Assembly (NCBI GenBank): GCA_030689285.1
Contig: JAUYJM010000072.1
Location: 1-11,848, forward strand
DNA: 11,848 bases
From: a bacterium
Lineage (GTDB): Bacteria; Patescibacteriota; Minisyncoccia; Phycocordibacterales; GCA-002787175
Reading direction: 5' to 3'
The position numbers were made by a program, and so were the translations under genes. This document shows, in pieces, positions 1-6,126 of this stretch. How positions within the stretch are numbered: the stretch's first letter is position 1; each line of letters begins with the position of its first letter. The notes below the pieces were generated by a model that was not told where the DNA came from, ran no database searches, and saw only the letters and a list, made by a program, of their open reading frames with translations.

Positions 1-64
1 TACTCTCTATGCGGTCGTCGTTCATATGGGTGTCCATACAAACGCCAGTATGAACTATCCGCTC

Positions 65-90
65 CAAAATGAGCTTTCGGGCTCATTTTG
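65..90. terminator. Perfect hairpin, possible terminator of an upstream gene
   Basis: A 10-bp perfect stem (CAAAATGAGC pairing with GCTCATTTTG) closes a 6-nt loop TTTCGG. The outer end of the stem is A-rich on the left and T-rich on the right, so it could end transcription in either direction, although no long T run follows. A further 7-bp inverted pair GTTCATA/TATGAAC lies at 20-26 and 49-55. No coding region is convincing between 1 and 310, so this is probably the tail of a gene outside the window. Confidence 0.4.
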
Positions 91-143
91 CGTGAGAACG
101 CCTCATCATTTCGGTATCATTTTGTATGAGAGAAGTCTCAGAG

Positions 144-171
144 TTGCATTTTTTGCGATATATGCTATAAT
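144..171 (+). promoter_or_regulatory. Extended -10 promoter for the RRM gene
   Basis: A perfect -10 hexamer TATAAT at 166-171 is preceded by TGC, giving the TGn extended -10 motif. The -35 is weak (TTGCAT at 144-149, 16-bp spacer), which is usual when an extended -10 is present. Transcription would start near 178, leaving a leader of about 133 nt before the RRM gene. Confidence 0.65.
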
Positions 172-177
172 AGATAA

Positions 178-310
178 ATCGTTGGTCTCAGTGGGTGATA
201 GCAGTAAGGTTTTCCTTATCATAGTAGCCAATTGAGAAAGGTCGGACGATAATTATATTCTGAGTTTTTGTTGAAATATTTTCCGCAAAAACTCTCTAAT
301 TTCTTCTCAA
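178..310 (+). promoter_or_regulatory. Structured 5' leader of the RRM gene
   Basis: This predicted untranslated leader holds two hairpins: TAAGG/CCTTA around TTTT near 204-217, and a 9-bp stem GAGTTTTTG (262-270) pairing with CAAAAACTC (286-294). The second ends 16 nt before the start codon. There is no Shine-Dalgarno sequence in front of ATG 311. Long structured leaders are common on cold-inducible RNA-binding protein genes, so post-transcriptional control is plausible, but I recognise no known riboswitch or thermometer class. Confidence 0.4.
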
Positions 311-610
311 ATGGCTAAAAAATTGTATGTGGGAAATCTTTCCTACTCAACTACTTCCGAGAGTTTACGCGATGCTTTCGCGCAAGCCGGAACGGTTGTC
401 TCATCTAATGTCATAACAGACAAGATGACAGGACGTTCTCGCGGTTTCGGTTTCATTGAAATGGAAGACGCGGACGCTGAAAAAGCTATAGAAATGTGGA
501 ATGGAAAAGACATTGAAGGTCGTGAAGTGACCGTCAATGAAGCTCGCCCGATGGCGGAGCGTCCTCCACGACGCGGCGGTTTCAACAACCGCGGCGGAGG
601 TAGCTACTAA
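311..610 (+). CDS. RRM-domain, glycine-rich RNA-binding protein
   Basis: This 99-residue protein is one RNA recognition motif followed by a short Arg/Gly-rich tail. RNP2 is LYVGNL at residues 5-10 and RNP1 is RGFGFIEM at 44-51, with the aromatic positions that stack on RNA bases intact. The tail from about residue 84 (PPRRGGFNNRGGGSY) is like that of cyanobacterial Rbp proteins and small bacterial RRM proteins, which bind single-stranded RNA and are often cold-induced. In the cell it would be a cytosolic RNA chaperone or mRNA-binding factor. The start is fixed by the domain, whose first strand begins at residue 4. It is a monocistronic unit with its own promoter, long leader and strong terminator. 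The family assignment is firm; the RNA targets are unknown. Confidence 0.95.
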   Translation: MAKKLYVGNLSYSTTSESLRDAFAQAGTVVSSNVITDKMTGRSRGFGFIEMEDADAEKAIEMWNGKDIEGREVTVNEARPMAERPPRRGGFNNRGGGSY

Positions 611-614
611 AACC

Positions 615-646
615 AAAAACTCCCGCTTTTGCGGGAGTTTTTGTTT
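615..646 (+). terminator. Rho-independent terminator of the RRM gene
   Basis: A perfect 12-bp stem pairs 615-626 with 631-642 around a TTTT loop. It has a GC-rich core (CTCCCGC/GCGGGAG) and a T-rich tail. The left arm ends in five A, so it could also work on the opposite strand. It begins 4 nt after the RRM stop codon. Confidence 0.9.
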
Positions 647-679
647 GTAACATTATCTCTATATACGAAGTTCTAATTA

Positions 680-708
680 TTGAAAAGGTCGAATAGGAGG
701 AGTATAAT
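680..708 (+). promoter_or_regulatory. Strong sigma-70 type promoter for the ECF sigma operon
   Basis: TTGAAA at 680-685 and TATAAT at 703-708 are separated by an optimal 17 bp, matching 5/6 and 6/6 of the consensus. Transcription would start near 715. The sequence AGGAGG at 695-700 sits inside the spacer and would not be in this transcript. The promoter looks housekeeping rather than ECF-type, so the sigma factor is probably made constitutively and controlled afterwards. Confidence 0.75.
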
Positions 709-714
709 ATGGGA

Positions 715-739
715 AGGGGAAAGGTAAATACTTTCCCCT
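715..739 (+). promoter_or_regulatory. 5'-terminal hairpin of the ECF sigma mRNA
   Basis: A perfect 9-bp stem AGGGGAAAG (715-723) and CTTTCCCCT (731-739) closes a 7-nt loop. If transcription begins near 715, this hairpin is the very 5' end of the mRNA, a position known to protect transcripts from 5'-end-dependent decay. The ATG at 753 lies 13 nt beyond it with no Shine-Dalgarno site. Confidence 0.5.
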
Positions 740-752
740 CTATCCCACAGCC

Positions 753-1337
753 ATGTATTTAGATGATACCCAAAATGAGCTGACTGAAAAAAGGCTTACA
801 GATGAAGAATTACTCGCCGTTTCTTTGCGAAGTCCGGGCAAATTCGGTTTGATTGTGGACAGATATGCAAAGGCCTTTAACAGAAAGGCGGTCTCTATTT
901 TGAGAGACAGGGAGCTTTCCGATACAGCTGTTCAAGATGCCTTTGTCAAAATCTATCGCTTCGCTCCTAAATTTTTGGAGAATTCAGAAAAAAACTTCAA
1001 AGCGTGGGCTTACAAAATTTTAACTCACACTTGTTTTACGGCATACTCAAAGAGAAGAGTGTGGTGGCAGAGGTTCGTGTCCTTTGACGATATGGCTTAT
1101 GAAATACGAGACCCATCATCGGATTCCATCGTAGGTGACATTGAACGAAACAGGGTCATATCCATGTTGGATACGATGCCTGAAAAATTCAGGAGCATCT
1201 TAAGACTTCATGCGGTTGAAGAACTTTCAAACGAAGAAATTGCGGTAAAGGAGAATATGTCCGAGGGGGCGGTTCGCACCAAACTTTCAAGGGCAAAAAA
1301 GGAATTTCGGCGTATATACTCTTCAATTTTATGCTAA
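753..1337 (+). CDS. RNA polymerase sigma factor, sigma-70/ECF family
   Basis: At 194 residues this has the normal ECF size and two-domain layout. Sigma region 2 covers roughly residues 28-100; its RYAKAFNRKAVSIL...DAFVKIYRFAPKF segment is typical of core polymerase and -10 contacts. Region 4 covers about 131-188 and carries the DNA-reading helix-turn-helix in ELSNEEIAVKENMSEGAVRTKLSRAKK. Regions 1 and 3 are absent, as expected for an extracytoplasmic-function sigma. It would direct RNA polymerase to a small stress or envelope regulon. The next gene, 16 nt downstream, encodes a small membrane protein in the place where anti-sigma factors usually lie. The start at 753 is supported by the promoter-proximal leader and domain length; no Shine-Dalgarno site precedes it. 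The regulon cannot be told from this window. Confidence 0.92.
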   Translation: MYLDDTQNELTEKRLTDEELLAVSLRSPGKFGLIVDRYAKAFNRKAVSILRDRELSDTAVQDAFVKIYRFAPKFLENSEKNFKAWAYKILTHTCFTAYSKRRVWWQRFVSFDDMAYEIRDPSSDSIVGDIERNRVISMLDTMPEKFRSILRLHAVEELSNEEIAVKENMSEGAVRTKLSRAKKEFRRIYSSILC

Positions 1338-1353
1338 AAAAATTTAATTGACT

Positions 1354-1713
1354 ATGAATTACGACTTTGCAAATCTAAAGAGAAAAGTGATGTCCAGAAT
1401 TTACGCTATTTATGTGTGGCGTATTCTAAGCAGACCTTTATGCGTAAAGACAGCCCTTTTTTTCGCTTTATACGCATGGATTGCGGCCGCAGTGTCAGTG
1501 AAAGATGTAATGTTAAATATGCCCAGCATGGCCGAGCTGTCTGCCCTCATTAGTTTTTCCTTGTCCGCTTTTTTGAATGCCGGACATTTCCTGCAGACTT
1601 TGTCAGTTGCGGCGGTGGTGATTGGCGGATGGCTTCTCTTTGATATTGGTAGGAACGCTTTAAAAGGTATGGCTTATTTGGCAGAAGCAGTGCGTATGCG
1701 AGTAAGGGCTTGA
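1354..1713 (+). CDS. Small membrane protein, candidate partner of the ECF sigma factor
   Basis: This 119-residue protein has a basic N-terminal stretch of about 30 residues (likely cytoplasmic) and then two or three hydrophobic segments at about 31-48, 62-75 and 82-98, ending in a short Arg-rich tail. It starts 16 nt after the sigma factor stop and shares its terminator, so the two are surely co-transcribed. Sigma/membrane-protein pairs of this kind usually make a sigma factor and its anti-sigma factor, but I see no zinc-binding HxxxCxxC motif or other recognised anti-sigma domain. That role is therefore inferred from context alone. ATG 1354 was preferred over the TTG at 1348; neither has a Shine-Dalgarno site. 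No family name is recognised. Confidence 0.75.
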   Translation: MNYDFANLKRKVMSRIYAIYVWRILSRPLCVKTALFFALYAWIAAAVSVKDVMLNMPSMAELSALISFSLSAFLNAGHFLQTLSVAAVVIGGWLLFDIGRNALKGMAYLAEAVRMRVRA

Positions 1714-1769
1714 CGACTAATTCACGACCTTACTTACATGCGGTCTGACTTAAGGCGCGGGATGCGTAT

Positions 1770-1804
1770 AAAAACTTTTGGATGGAACCAAAGGTTTTTT
1801 GTTT
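1770..1804 (+). terminator. Rho-independent terminator of the sigma operon
   Basis: AAAAACTTTTGG (1770-1781) pairs with CCAAAGGTTTTT (1788-1799), 12 bp with one G-T wobble and a 6-nt loop ATGGAA. A T-rich tail TTTTTTGTTT follows. It lies 56 nt after the membrane protein stop codon. Confidence 0.8.
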
Positions 1805-1837
1805 AGCTATGGAAATAATTTAGGAAGTGTGAATTAA

Positions 1838-1998
1838 CTTTGAATTACGAAACTCCAAATCCGCGTCTTTCTTTTCAATTTCGGCTACGTCTTTGCAAAA
1901 ATTATTCAACAGAACTCTCTCATATGCCTCAGAATTTTTGCTTCGCCTCGCACGAAATTGAAAAGAAATCCATCGGAAGCGAGTTTCGTAACTCAAAG
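1838..1998. mobile_element. 161-bp MITE-like inverted-repeat element, copy 1
   Basis: The element starts with CTTTGAATTACGAAACTC and ends with GAGTTTCGTAACTCAAAG, 18-bp terminal inverted repeats with one mismatch. Complementarity continues inward: TTTCTTTTCAATTTCG near the left pairs with CGAAATTGAAAAGAAA near the right, and GCAAAAATT pairs with AATTTTTGC. Most of the element can thus fold into a long hairpin. A second copy of exactly the same length lies at 5913-6073, with about 15 differences by eye, most of them in the apex. The flanks GAATTAA (1831-1837) and AAATTAA (1999-2005) match at 6 of 7 positions, consistent with a decayed target duplication. It has no coding capacity and would need a transposase in trans. 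Confidence 0.85.
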
Positions 1999-2068
1999 AA
2001 ATTAAAAAAAGTGAGGCAAGAATGAGAGAATAAAATACGATTTAAGACCATTGGGATGATTTATGATT

Positions 2069-2140
2069 CAAAAATCAAAAATCAAAATGACATCTTTAAA
2101 ATTTTCAAATTTTGCATTGTAATTTTTAATTTTGATTTTT
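2069..2140. repeat. AT-rich imperfect inverted repeat
   Basis: CAAAAATCAAAAATCAAAAT at 2069-2088 faces AATTTTTAATTTTGATTTTT at 2121-2140, whose reverse complement matches most of it. The middle also contains AAAATTTTC and AAATTTTGC. The structure is almost free of G and C and resembles the low-complexity palindromic repeats I associate with intergenic DNA of Candidate Phyla Radiation genomes. No target duplication is evident. A short open frame across it is an accident of composition. Confidence 0.6.
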
Positions 2141-2303
2141 ACATTTTCAACTATGGTTGGGGACGACTCTATTGTGGGTATCCTATTTCCACAAAACTCT
2201 ATTGCATCACCGAAGCTTTCGGTGCGACGCTGATTTGCGAGGCAAGCACAAATGTCTAATAAACCGCTTTGGACTCATAGGAACAGGGTTATTTTGCGTG
2301 GGC
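2141..2303. other. Gene-free stretch with small repeats, no function assigned
   Basis: Nothing in this stretch reads as a gene or a known RNA. It holds a 7-bp perfect hairpin CACCGAA-GCT-TTCGGTG at 2208-2224. It also has an inverted pair TTGTGG (2172-2177) and CCACAA (2189-2194), flanked by direct copies of ACTCTATTG at 2166-2174 and 2196-2204. I looked for tRNA, tmRNA and SRP RNA signatures and found none. Confidence 0.4.
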
Positions 2304-2332
2304 TTGACTTATGTTGTATAAACTAATAGAAT
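2304..2332 (+). promoter_or_regulatory. Promoter of the sigma-4/HARE gene
   Basis: TTGACT (2304-2309) and TAGAAT (2327-2332) are 17 bp apart, each one substitution from consensus. Transcription would start near 2339, giving a leader of about 27 nt before GTG 2366. Confidence 0.75.
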
Positions 2333-2365
2333 GTAACAATCACTATTATAAGTCTAAGAGCCCCT

Positions 2366-3409
2366 GTGGCAATTTTTATGATTTCCCTTAAGCACAAACC
2401 GAAGCAGGTTGTAAAAAAATTTCTTGCGGTCTTACCCGATAGAGCGCGCGAAGTGGTATCCGGTCGATTTGGACTGGGCGCCGTTCCCGACAGACTTACT
2501 CTGGAAGCCATCGGTAAAAAATATGGAATTACCAGAGAAAGAGTCCGTCAGATAGAAAGTTACGCGCTTTCAGGCATAAGAAAATCCGATTTGTTTAAAA
2601 AGGAGCAGGGCATATTTGAAGAGCTCAAAGAAATAGTTAGCAAGCTAGGTGGGATTATCGCCGAAGAAGATGTGTTGAGCGCTCTCTCAAAAGACAAATC
2701 AGGCCAAAACCACATTCACCTCCTTTTAGTGTTAGGCGACGCCTTTTCCAGAGCGAAGGAAGATGATGATTTTAAACATAGATGGCATGTGGATGAAAAA
2801 CTTTCCGAAAAAGTGCATAGCGCGCTAAGAAAGCTCTACAAGGGACTGAATCGCGAGGACCTCGTATCGGAATTGGATATAATCGCGGCTTTTCTTGGCC
2901 ATGTTGAAGAACTTGAAGACCACTACAAAAATGAGGATGTCGTAAAACGCTGGCTATCAATTTCCAAGAAAATCGGAAAAAATAAATTGGGAGAATGGGG
3001 ACTTTTAGAGTCGCCGAATATAACGGCAAAGGGCGTTCGAGACTACGCTTTTTTGGTAATACGAAAGCACGGTTCGCCCATCCACTTCAGAGAGGTCGCG
3101 CGGTCTATTGAAAAAATGTTCGGGAAAAAAGCGCACGTAGCGACCACGCACAACGAACTTATAAAAGACAAGAGATTTGTGCTTGTAGGCCGCGGTTTGT
3201 ATGCTTTGGCGGAATGGGGATATATGAGCGGAGTAGTAAAGGATGTAATAAAAGGGCTTCTTGAAAAGCACGGACCTATGAGTAAACAGGAGATAGTTGA
3301 AAAAGTTATGAAAGAGAGATACGTAAAGGAAAATACGATAGTAGTCAACCTACAAAATCCCACATACTTCAAGAAAGACAAAGAAGGCAAGTACATAATG
3401 GTTGCCTAG
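2366..3409 (+). CDS. Sigma-region-4 HTH protein with HARE-HTH domain
   Basis: This is a 347-residue DNA-binding protein in three parts. Residues about 14-72 form a sigma-70 region 4-like domain; TLEAIGKKYGITRERVRQIE (45-64) is the classic -35-reading helix-turn-helix. Residues about 75-215 are helical and unassigned. Residues about 221-286 (KGVRDYAFLVIRKHGSPIHFREV through GRGLYALAEWG) fit a HARE-HTH winged helix, the fold of the Firmicutes RNA polymerase delta subunit and of some restriction and chromatin proteins. A further winged-helix-like segment, about 290-345, ends the protein. Region 2 is absent, so it cannot act as an ordinary sigma factor; it more likely modulates polymerase or promoter choice. 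AAGAG 5 nt before GTG 2366 mildly favours that start, with ATG 2378 the alternative. It is monocistronic, with its own promoter and terminator. Confidence 0.85.
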   Translation: MAIFMISLKHKPKQVVKKFLAVLPDRAREVVSGRFGLGAVPDRLTLEAIGKKYGITRERVRQIESYALSGIRKSDLFKKEQGIFEELKEIVSKLGGIIAEEDVLSALSKDKSGQNHIHLLLVLGDAFSRAKEDDDFKHRWHVDEKLSEKVHSALRKLYKGLNREDLVSELDIIAAFLGHVEELEDHYKNEDVVKRWLSISKKIGKNKLGEWGLLESPNITAKGVRDYAFLVIRKHGSPIHFREVARSIEKMFGKKAHVATTHNELIKDKRFVLVGRGLYALAEWGYMSGVVKDVIKGLLEKHGPMSKQEIVEKVMKERYVKENTIVVNLQNPTYFKKDKEGKYIMVA

Positions 3410-3443
3410 ATAACCCGCCATTGGAACGTGACGAAAATCAGGT

Positions 3444-3480
3444 AAAACAACTCCATCTGCGGTAGTCGGAGTTGTTTTTT
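3444..3480 (+). terminator. Rho-independent terminator of the sigma-4/HARE gene
   Basis: An 11-bp stem AAAACAACTCC (3444-3454) and GGAGTTGTTTT (3468-3478) closes a 13-nt loop and ends in a run of six T. It lies 34 nt after the stop codon. Confidence 0.85.
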
Positions 3481-3501
3481 GAGGTATGGCAAAACGCGAT
3501 G

Positions 3502-3533
3502 TTGTGCAGGTTTCTTTTGTGCGATATTATAGT
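3502..3533 (+). promoter_or_regulatory. Candidate promoter of the DUF8128-like/mltG operon
   Basis: Two overlapping -10-like hexamers, TATTAT (3525-3530) and TATAGT (3528-3533), lie immediately before ATG 3539. TTGTGC at 3502-3507 is a weak -35 at 17 bp from the first. Transcription would begin at or very near the start codon, implying a leaderless mRNA. Confidence 0.45.
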
Positions 3534-3538
3534 ATGGT

Positions 3539-4792
3539 ATGGAGTTCGTAAATGCGTTTTTGGACGCGATTAGGTTTGATTTGTACGACAGAGTTCTGGA
3601 CATAATCTGGATTGCGGCGCCGGCTTGGGTACCGATTGTTCTGCTTATCATCTGGGGGCGGCTATGGATGAACTATGTGCAGTCTCTGTCTATTTTTGAA
3701 AGGGGTTCAGTACTTTTGGAAATAAAACTGCCGAGGGAAATTACAAAATCACCCGCGGCTATGGAGGTTTTCTTCAGTCAGATTTATCAGACTGGCTCAA
3801 ATACGGAAATAGATACTTTCTGGGGGGGCAAGATTCGCCCGTGGTTTTCTCTTGAAATGATTTCCGAAGAAGGAAAAGTGCGGTTTTTTATATGGATGTC
3901 GGAACCGCGTTGGAAAAATTTTGTGGAAGCTCAGCTATACGCGCAGTATCCGACCATTGAAATTTACGAGGTTTTGGACTACACGACTCTTATTCATCAT
4001 AACCTTGATAAATGGTTTATGTGGATAACTTACTTTAAGCTTACGGGGGAAGACCCGCTGCCAATAAAGACCTATGTTGATTACGGTTTAGATAAGGACC
4101 CGAAAGAGGAGTATAAAATTGACCCTATCAGCGCGGCTGTGGAATATCTCGGCTCGTTGGGAAAAGGCGAATATTCGTGGATACAAATACTTATACAGGC
4201 TCATAAAAAAGAAAAACTGAAAGACGGGCGGCTGATTCCCAAAGAAGACTGGAAATTGGACGCGAAAAAGATGATTGAAAAAATAAGGGCGGACTCCACT
4301 CCAAAGTTTACTGACGACTCTGGAAAAGAAAGGTCCGGATTTCCAAATCCAACTCCTGGGCAGATAGACACCATAAAAGCTCTTGAAAGAAGTATAAGCA
4401 AATTCCCTTTTGAGGTGGCCATACGAGCAGGATATTTAGCAAAAAATGAAAATATGACACCGATACGCATAAACGGGCTTATAGCGTCTTTTAAGCAGTA
4501 CAATTCGCAAGACCTAAACGGGTTTAGGTTGGGAGCGTTTACCGACTTTGATTATCCATGGCAAGATTTTAAAAGAATCAGACGAACGGCTTTGGAAAAA
4601 AGATTTCTGGAAGCATACAAAAGGCGGTCTTTCTTTAACCCTCCATTTAAAAATTACTTGTGCACCAGATTTATTCTAAACAGCGAGGAACTGGCTACCA
4701 TTTTTCATTTGCCCGGAGGGGTCGTGCAAACGCCCACGTTGGAGAGAATCGGTTCGCGCAAAGCAGAAGCGCCGCCAAACCTGCCACGCTGA
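3539..4792 (+). CDS. DUF8128-like membrane-anchored protein of a T4SS-like module
   Basis: This 417-residue protein has one strong N-terminal membrane segment (about residues 22-45, WIAAPAWVPIVLLIIWG) and a large, probably cytoplasmic, domain rich in Trp and Tyr. The body (FERGSVLLEIKLPREITKSPAAMEVFFSQIY and following) and the end (LATIFHLPGGVVQTPTLERI...KAEAPPNLP) match my memory of Patescibacteria proteins called DUF8128. There this region stands before, or is fused to, a VirD4/VirB4-like DNA-translocation ATPase. No Walker A or B motif is present, so the ATPase part is missing here or encoded elsewhere. It is followed 18 nt later by mltG, which suggests an envelope role. ATG 3539 fits the promoter position; no Shine-Dalgarno site. 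The family name is from memory and should be checked by profile search. Confidence 0.75.
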   Translation: MEFVNAFLDAIRFDLYDRVLDIIWIAAPAWVPIVLLIIWGRLWMNYVQSLSIFERGSVLLEIKLPREITKSPAAMEVFFSQIYQTGSNTEIDTFWGGKIRPWFSLEMISEEGKVRFFIWMSEPRWKNFVEAQLYAQYPTIEIYEVLDYTTLIHHNLDKWFMWITYFKLTGEDPLPIKTYVDYGLDKDPKEEYKIDPISAAVEYLGSLGKGEYSWIQILIQAHKKEKLKDGRLIPKEDWKLDAKKMIEKIRADSTPKFTDDSGKERSGFPNPTPGQIDTIKALERSISKFPFEVAIRAGYLAKNENMTPIRINGLIASFKQYNSQDLNGFRLGAFTDFDYPWQDFKRIRRTALEKRFLEAYKRRSFFNPPFKNYLCTRFILNSEELATIFHLPGGVVQTPTLERIGSRKAEAPPNLPR

Positions 4793-4810
4793 CCCCGCGC
4801 TTAAAACTAA

Positions 4811-5836
4811 ATGATAACTTTCAAAGAAGTGAATAAAAAGGTGAAAATCTTGTCTAACGCGATATTTAAGGCGGTAAAAAAAGTCGTCTCTCTCTCACAA
4901 TTCAGATTTTTAGCGATAATTCTGGCAATGCTGGGAGTCATCTTTTACGGATTTTTTTTCCAAGCGCCTAAGGAATTTCCCGAGCAAATAACCGTCCGTA
5001 TTGAGAAAGGAACCAGTCTGACCGAAATCGCGTCGGTTTTGGCGGAAAATAAACTGATTCTGTCATCGTTTTGGTTCACGAAAACCTTCGCTTTGCTTGG
5101 TGGAGAGACAGTAGCAAAAGCCGGCAATTATTTTTTCAGTAAGCCGGAAAATCTGTTCAGTGTGGCGTATCGAATAGCCTACGCCGATTATGGTTTGCCT
5201 CCATTAAAGATTACAATTCCCGAAGGTACGAGCGTTGTCCAGATTGCGGCTATAATAAAAAACGCCAACCAAGCTTTTAACGAAAAAAATTTTATTGAGA
5301 TGGCGTTGTCAAAGGAGGGTTACCTTTTCCCCGATACTTACCTCTTGTCGCCAGATGCTCTACCGGAGGAGATAATTGAAGTTATGGAGCTAAACTTCAG
5401 TAAAAAAATCGCTCCACTCAATGAAATGGTAATCCGTTCAGGAAAACCGCTTTCAGATATAATCATAATGGCTTCCATCCTGGAAGAAGAGGCGCGGTCA
5501 TTATTTGCCAGGCGCACAATAGCCGGTATCTTATGGAAAAGGTTGGAAATCGGGATGCCTCTTCAGGTGGACGCGGTGTTCCCATACATAATAGGCAAGA
5601 ATACCTACGAACTTACAAAAGGAGATTTGCAAATTGACTCTCCGTACAACACGTACAAATATGCTGGACTGCCTATAGGCCCCATTACAAATCCCGGCCT
5701 TCAAGCCATAGAAGCGGCGCTCACGCCCATAAAAACCGATTATTTATATTATCTATCTGACAGGAGCGGAAATATGTACTACGCCAAACATTTTGACGAA
5801 CACACGCAAAACCGTCAGTATCTGCATAAAAATTAA
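4811..5836 (+). CDS. mltG: Endolytic murein transglycosylase MltG
   Basis: MltG (YceG) cleaves nascent peptidoglycan glycan strands at the outer face of the membrane and is thought to set strand length. The 341-residue protein has a basic N-terminus, one membrane anchor at about residues 34-51 and then the extracytoplasmic YceG domain. Family hallmarks are present in order: the LysM-like entry IEKGTSLTEIA (64-74), EGYLFPDTY (169-177), ASILEEEA (221-228) with Glu225 in the place of the catalytic Glu of E. coli MltG, DSPYNTY (276-282) and GLPIGPITNPG (286-296). Length is normal for the family. It lies 18 nt after the DUF8128-like gene and is probably co-transcribed with it. No Shine-Dalgarno site precedes ATG 4811. 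No clear terminator follows before the mobile element. Confidence 0.96.
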   Translation: MITFKEVNKKVKILSNAIFKAVKKVVSLSQFRFLAIILAMLGVIFYGFFFQAPKEFPEQITVRIEKGTSLTEIASVLAENKLILSSFWFTKTFALLGGETVAKAGNYFFSKPENLFSVAYRIAYADYGLPPLKITIPEGTSVVQIAAIIKNANQAFNEKNFIEMALSKEGYLFPDTYLLSPDALPEEIIEVMELNFSKKIAPLNEMVIRSGKPLSDIIIMASILEEEARSLFARRTIAGILWKRLEIGMPLQVDAVFPYIIGKNTYELTKGDLQIDSPYNTYKYAGLPIGPITNPGLQAIEAALTPIKTDYLYYLSDRSGNMYYAKHFDEHTQNRQYLHKN

Positions 5837-5912
5837 TTAAATTTCGCCGTAGAAGTCCTCAGCTCGCCCCGTATTAGAGGCATTGCTTCTGCGCGGATGA
5901 ATCGCTCAAATA

Positions 5913-6073
5913 CTTTGAATTACGAAACTCCATATCCGCGTCTTTCTTTTCAATTTCGGCTACGGCTTTGCAAAAATTATTCAACAGATACGCTGTATAT
6001 GCCTCATAATTTTTGCTTCGCCTCGCTCTAAATTTAAAAGAAATCCATCGGAAGCGAGTTTCGTAACTCAAAG
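5913..6073. mobile_element. 161-bp MITE-like inverted-repeat element, copy 2
   Basis: This has the same ends and the same 161-bp length as the copy at 1838-1998, with about 15 differences by eye; the terminal 18 bp on each side are identical in both copies. It is flanked by a perfect 7-bp direct repeat TCAAATA (5906-5912 and 6074-6080), the signature of a target duplication made on insertion. The arms fold back over most of the length through AATTTCGG...GCAAAAATTAT and ATAATTTTTGC...AAATTT. It sits between mltG and a convergent minus-strand gene, just beyond that gene's terminator. It carries no gene. Confidence 0.92.
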
Positions 6074-6075
6074 TC

Positions 6076-6113
6076 AAATACTAAAACCCATTCCGAAATT
6101 TTTCGGAATGGGT
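6076..6113 (-). terminator. Terminator of the 164-aa minus-strand gene
   Basis: A 12-bp perfect stem ACCCATTCCGAA (6086-6097) and TTCGGAATGGGT (6102-6113) closes a 4-nt loop. Read on the minus strand it is followed by a T-rich tail (TTTTAGTATTTG), and it starts 13 nt after that gene's stop. Read on the plus strand it has no T run, so it serves mainly the minus strand. Confidence 0.7.
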
Positions 6114-6126
6114 CAAGCTCACCAGA

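Noticed and set aside
26..235. Open frame of 69 codons at the window start
   Set aside because: It runs through a perfect hairpin and the promoter of the RRM gene, has no Shine-Dalgarno site and shows no recognisable protein features.
1840..2025. Open frame of 61 codons over MITE copy 1
   Set aside because: It lies almost wholly within the inverted-repeat element, and the other copy opens in the opposite direction (5874-6077 minus), so these are by-products of the repeat.
2056..2259. Open frame of 67 codons in the AT-rich gap
   Set aside because: The frame reads through an AT-rich palindrome and gives low-complexity Phe/Ile/Asn sequence with no start signal.
1805..2365. Search for tRNA, tmRNA, SRP RNA or riboswitch in the largest gap
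   Set aside because: No T-loop motif, tmRNA ends or SRP core was found; the content is explained by two repeat families and small hairpins.
5837..5905. Possible terminator of mltG (GTAGAAG / CTTCTGC ends)
   Set aside because: The stem is interrupted and has no T run, so it is not supported as a terminator.
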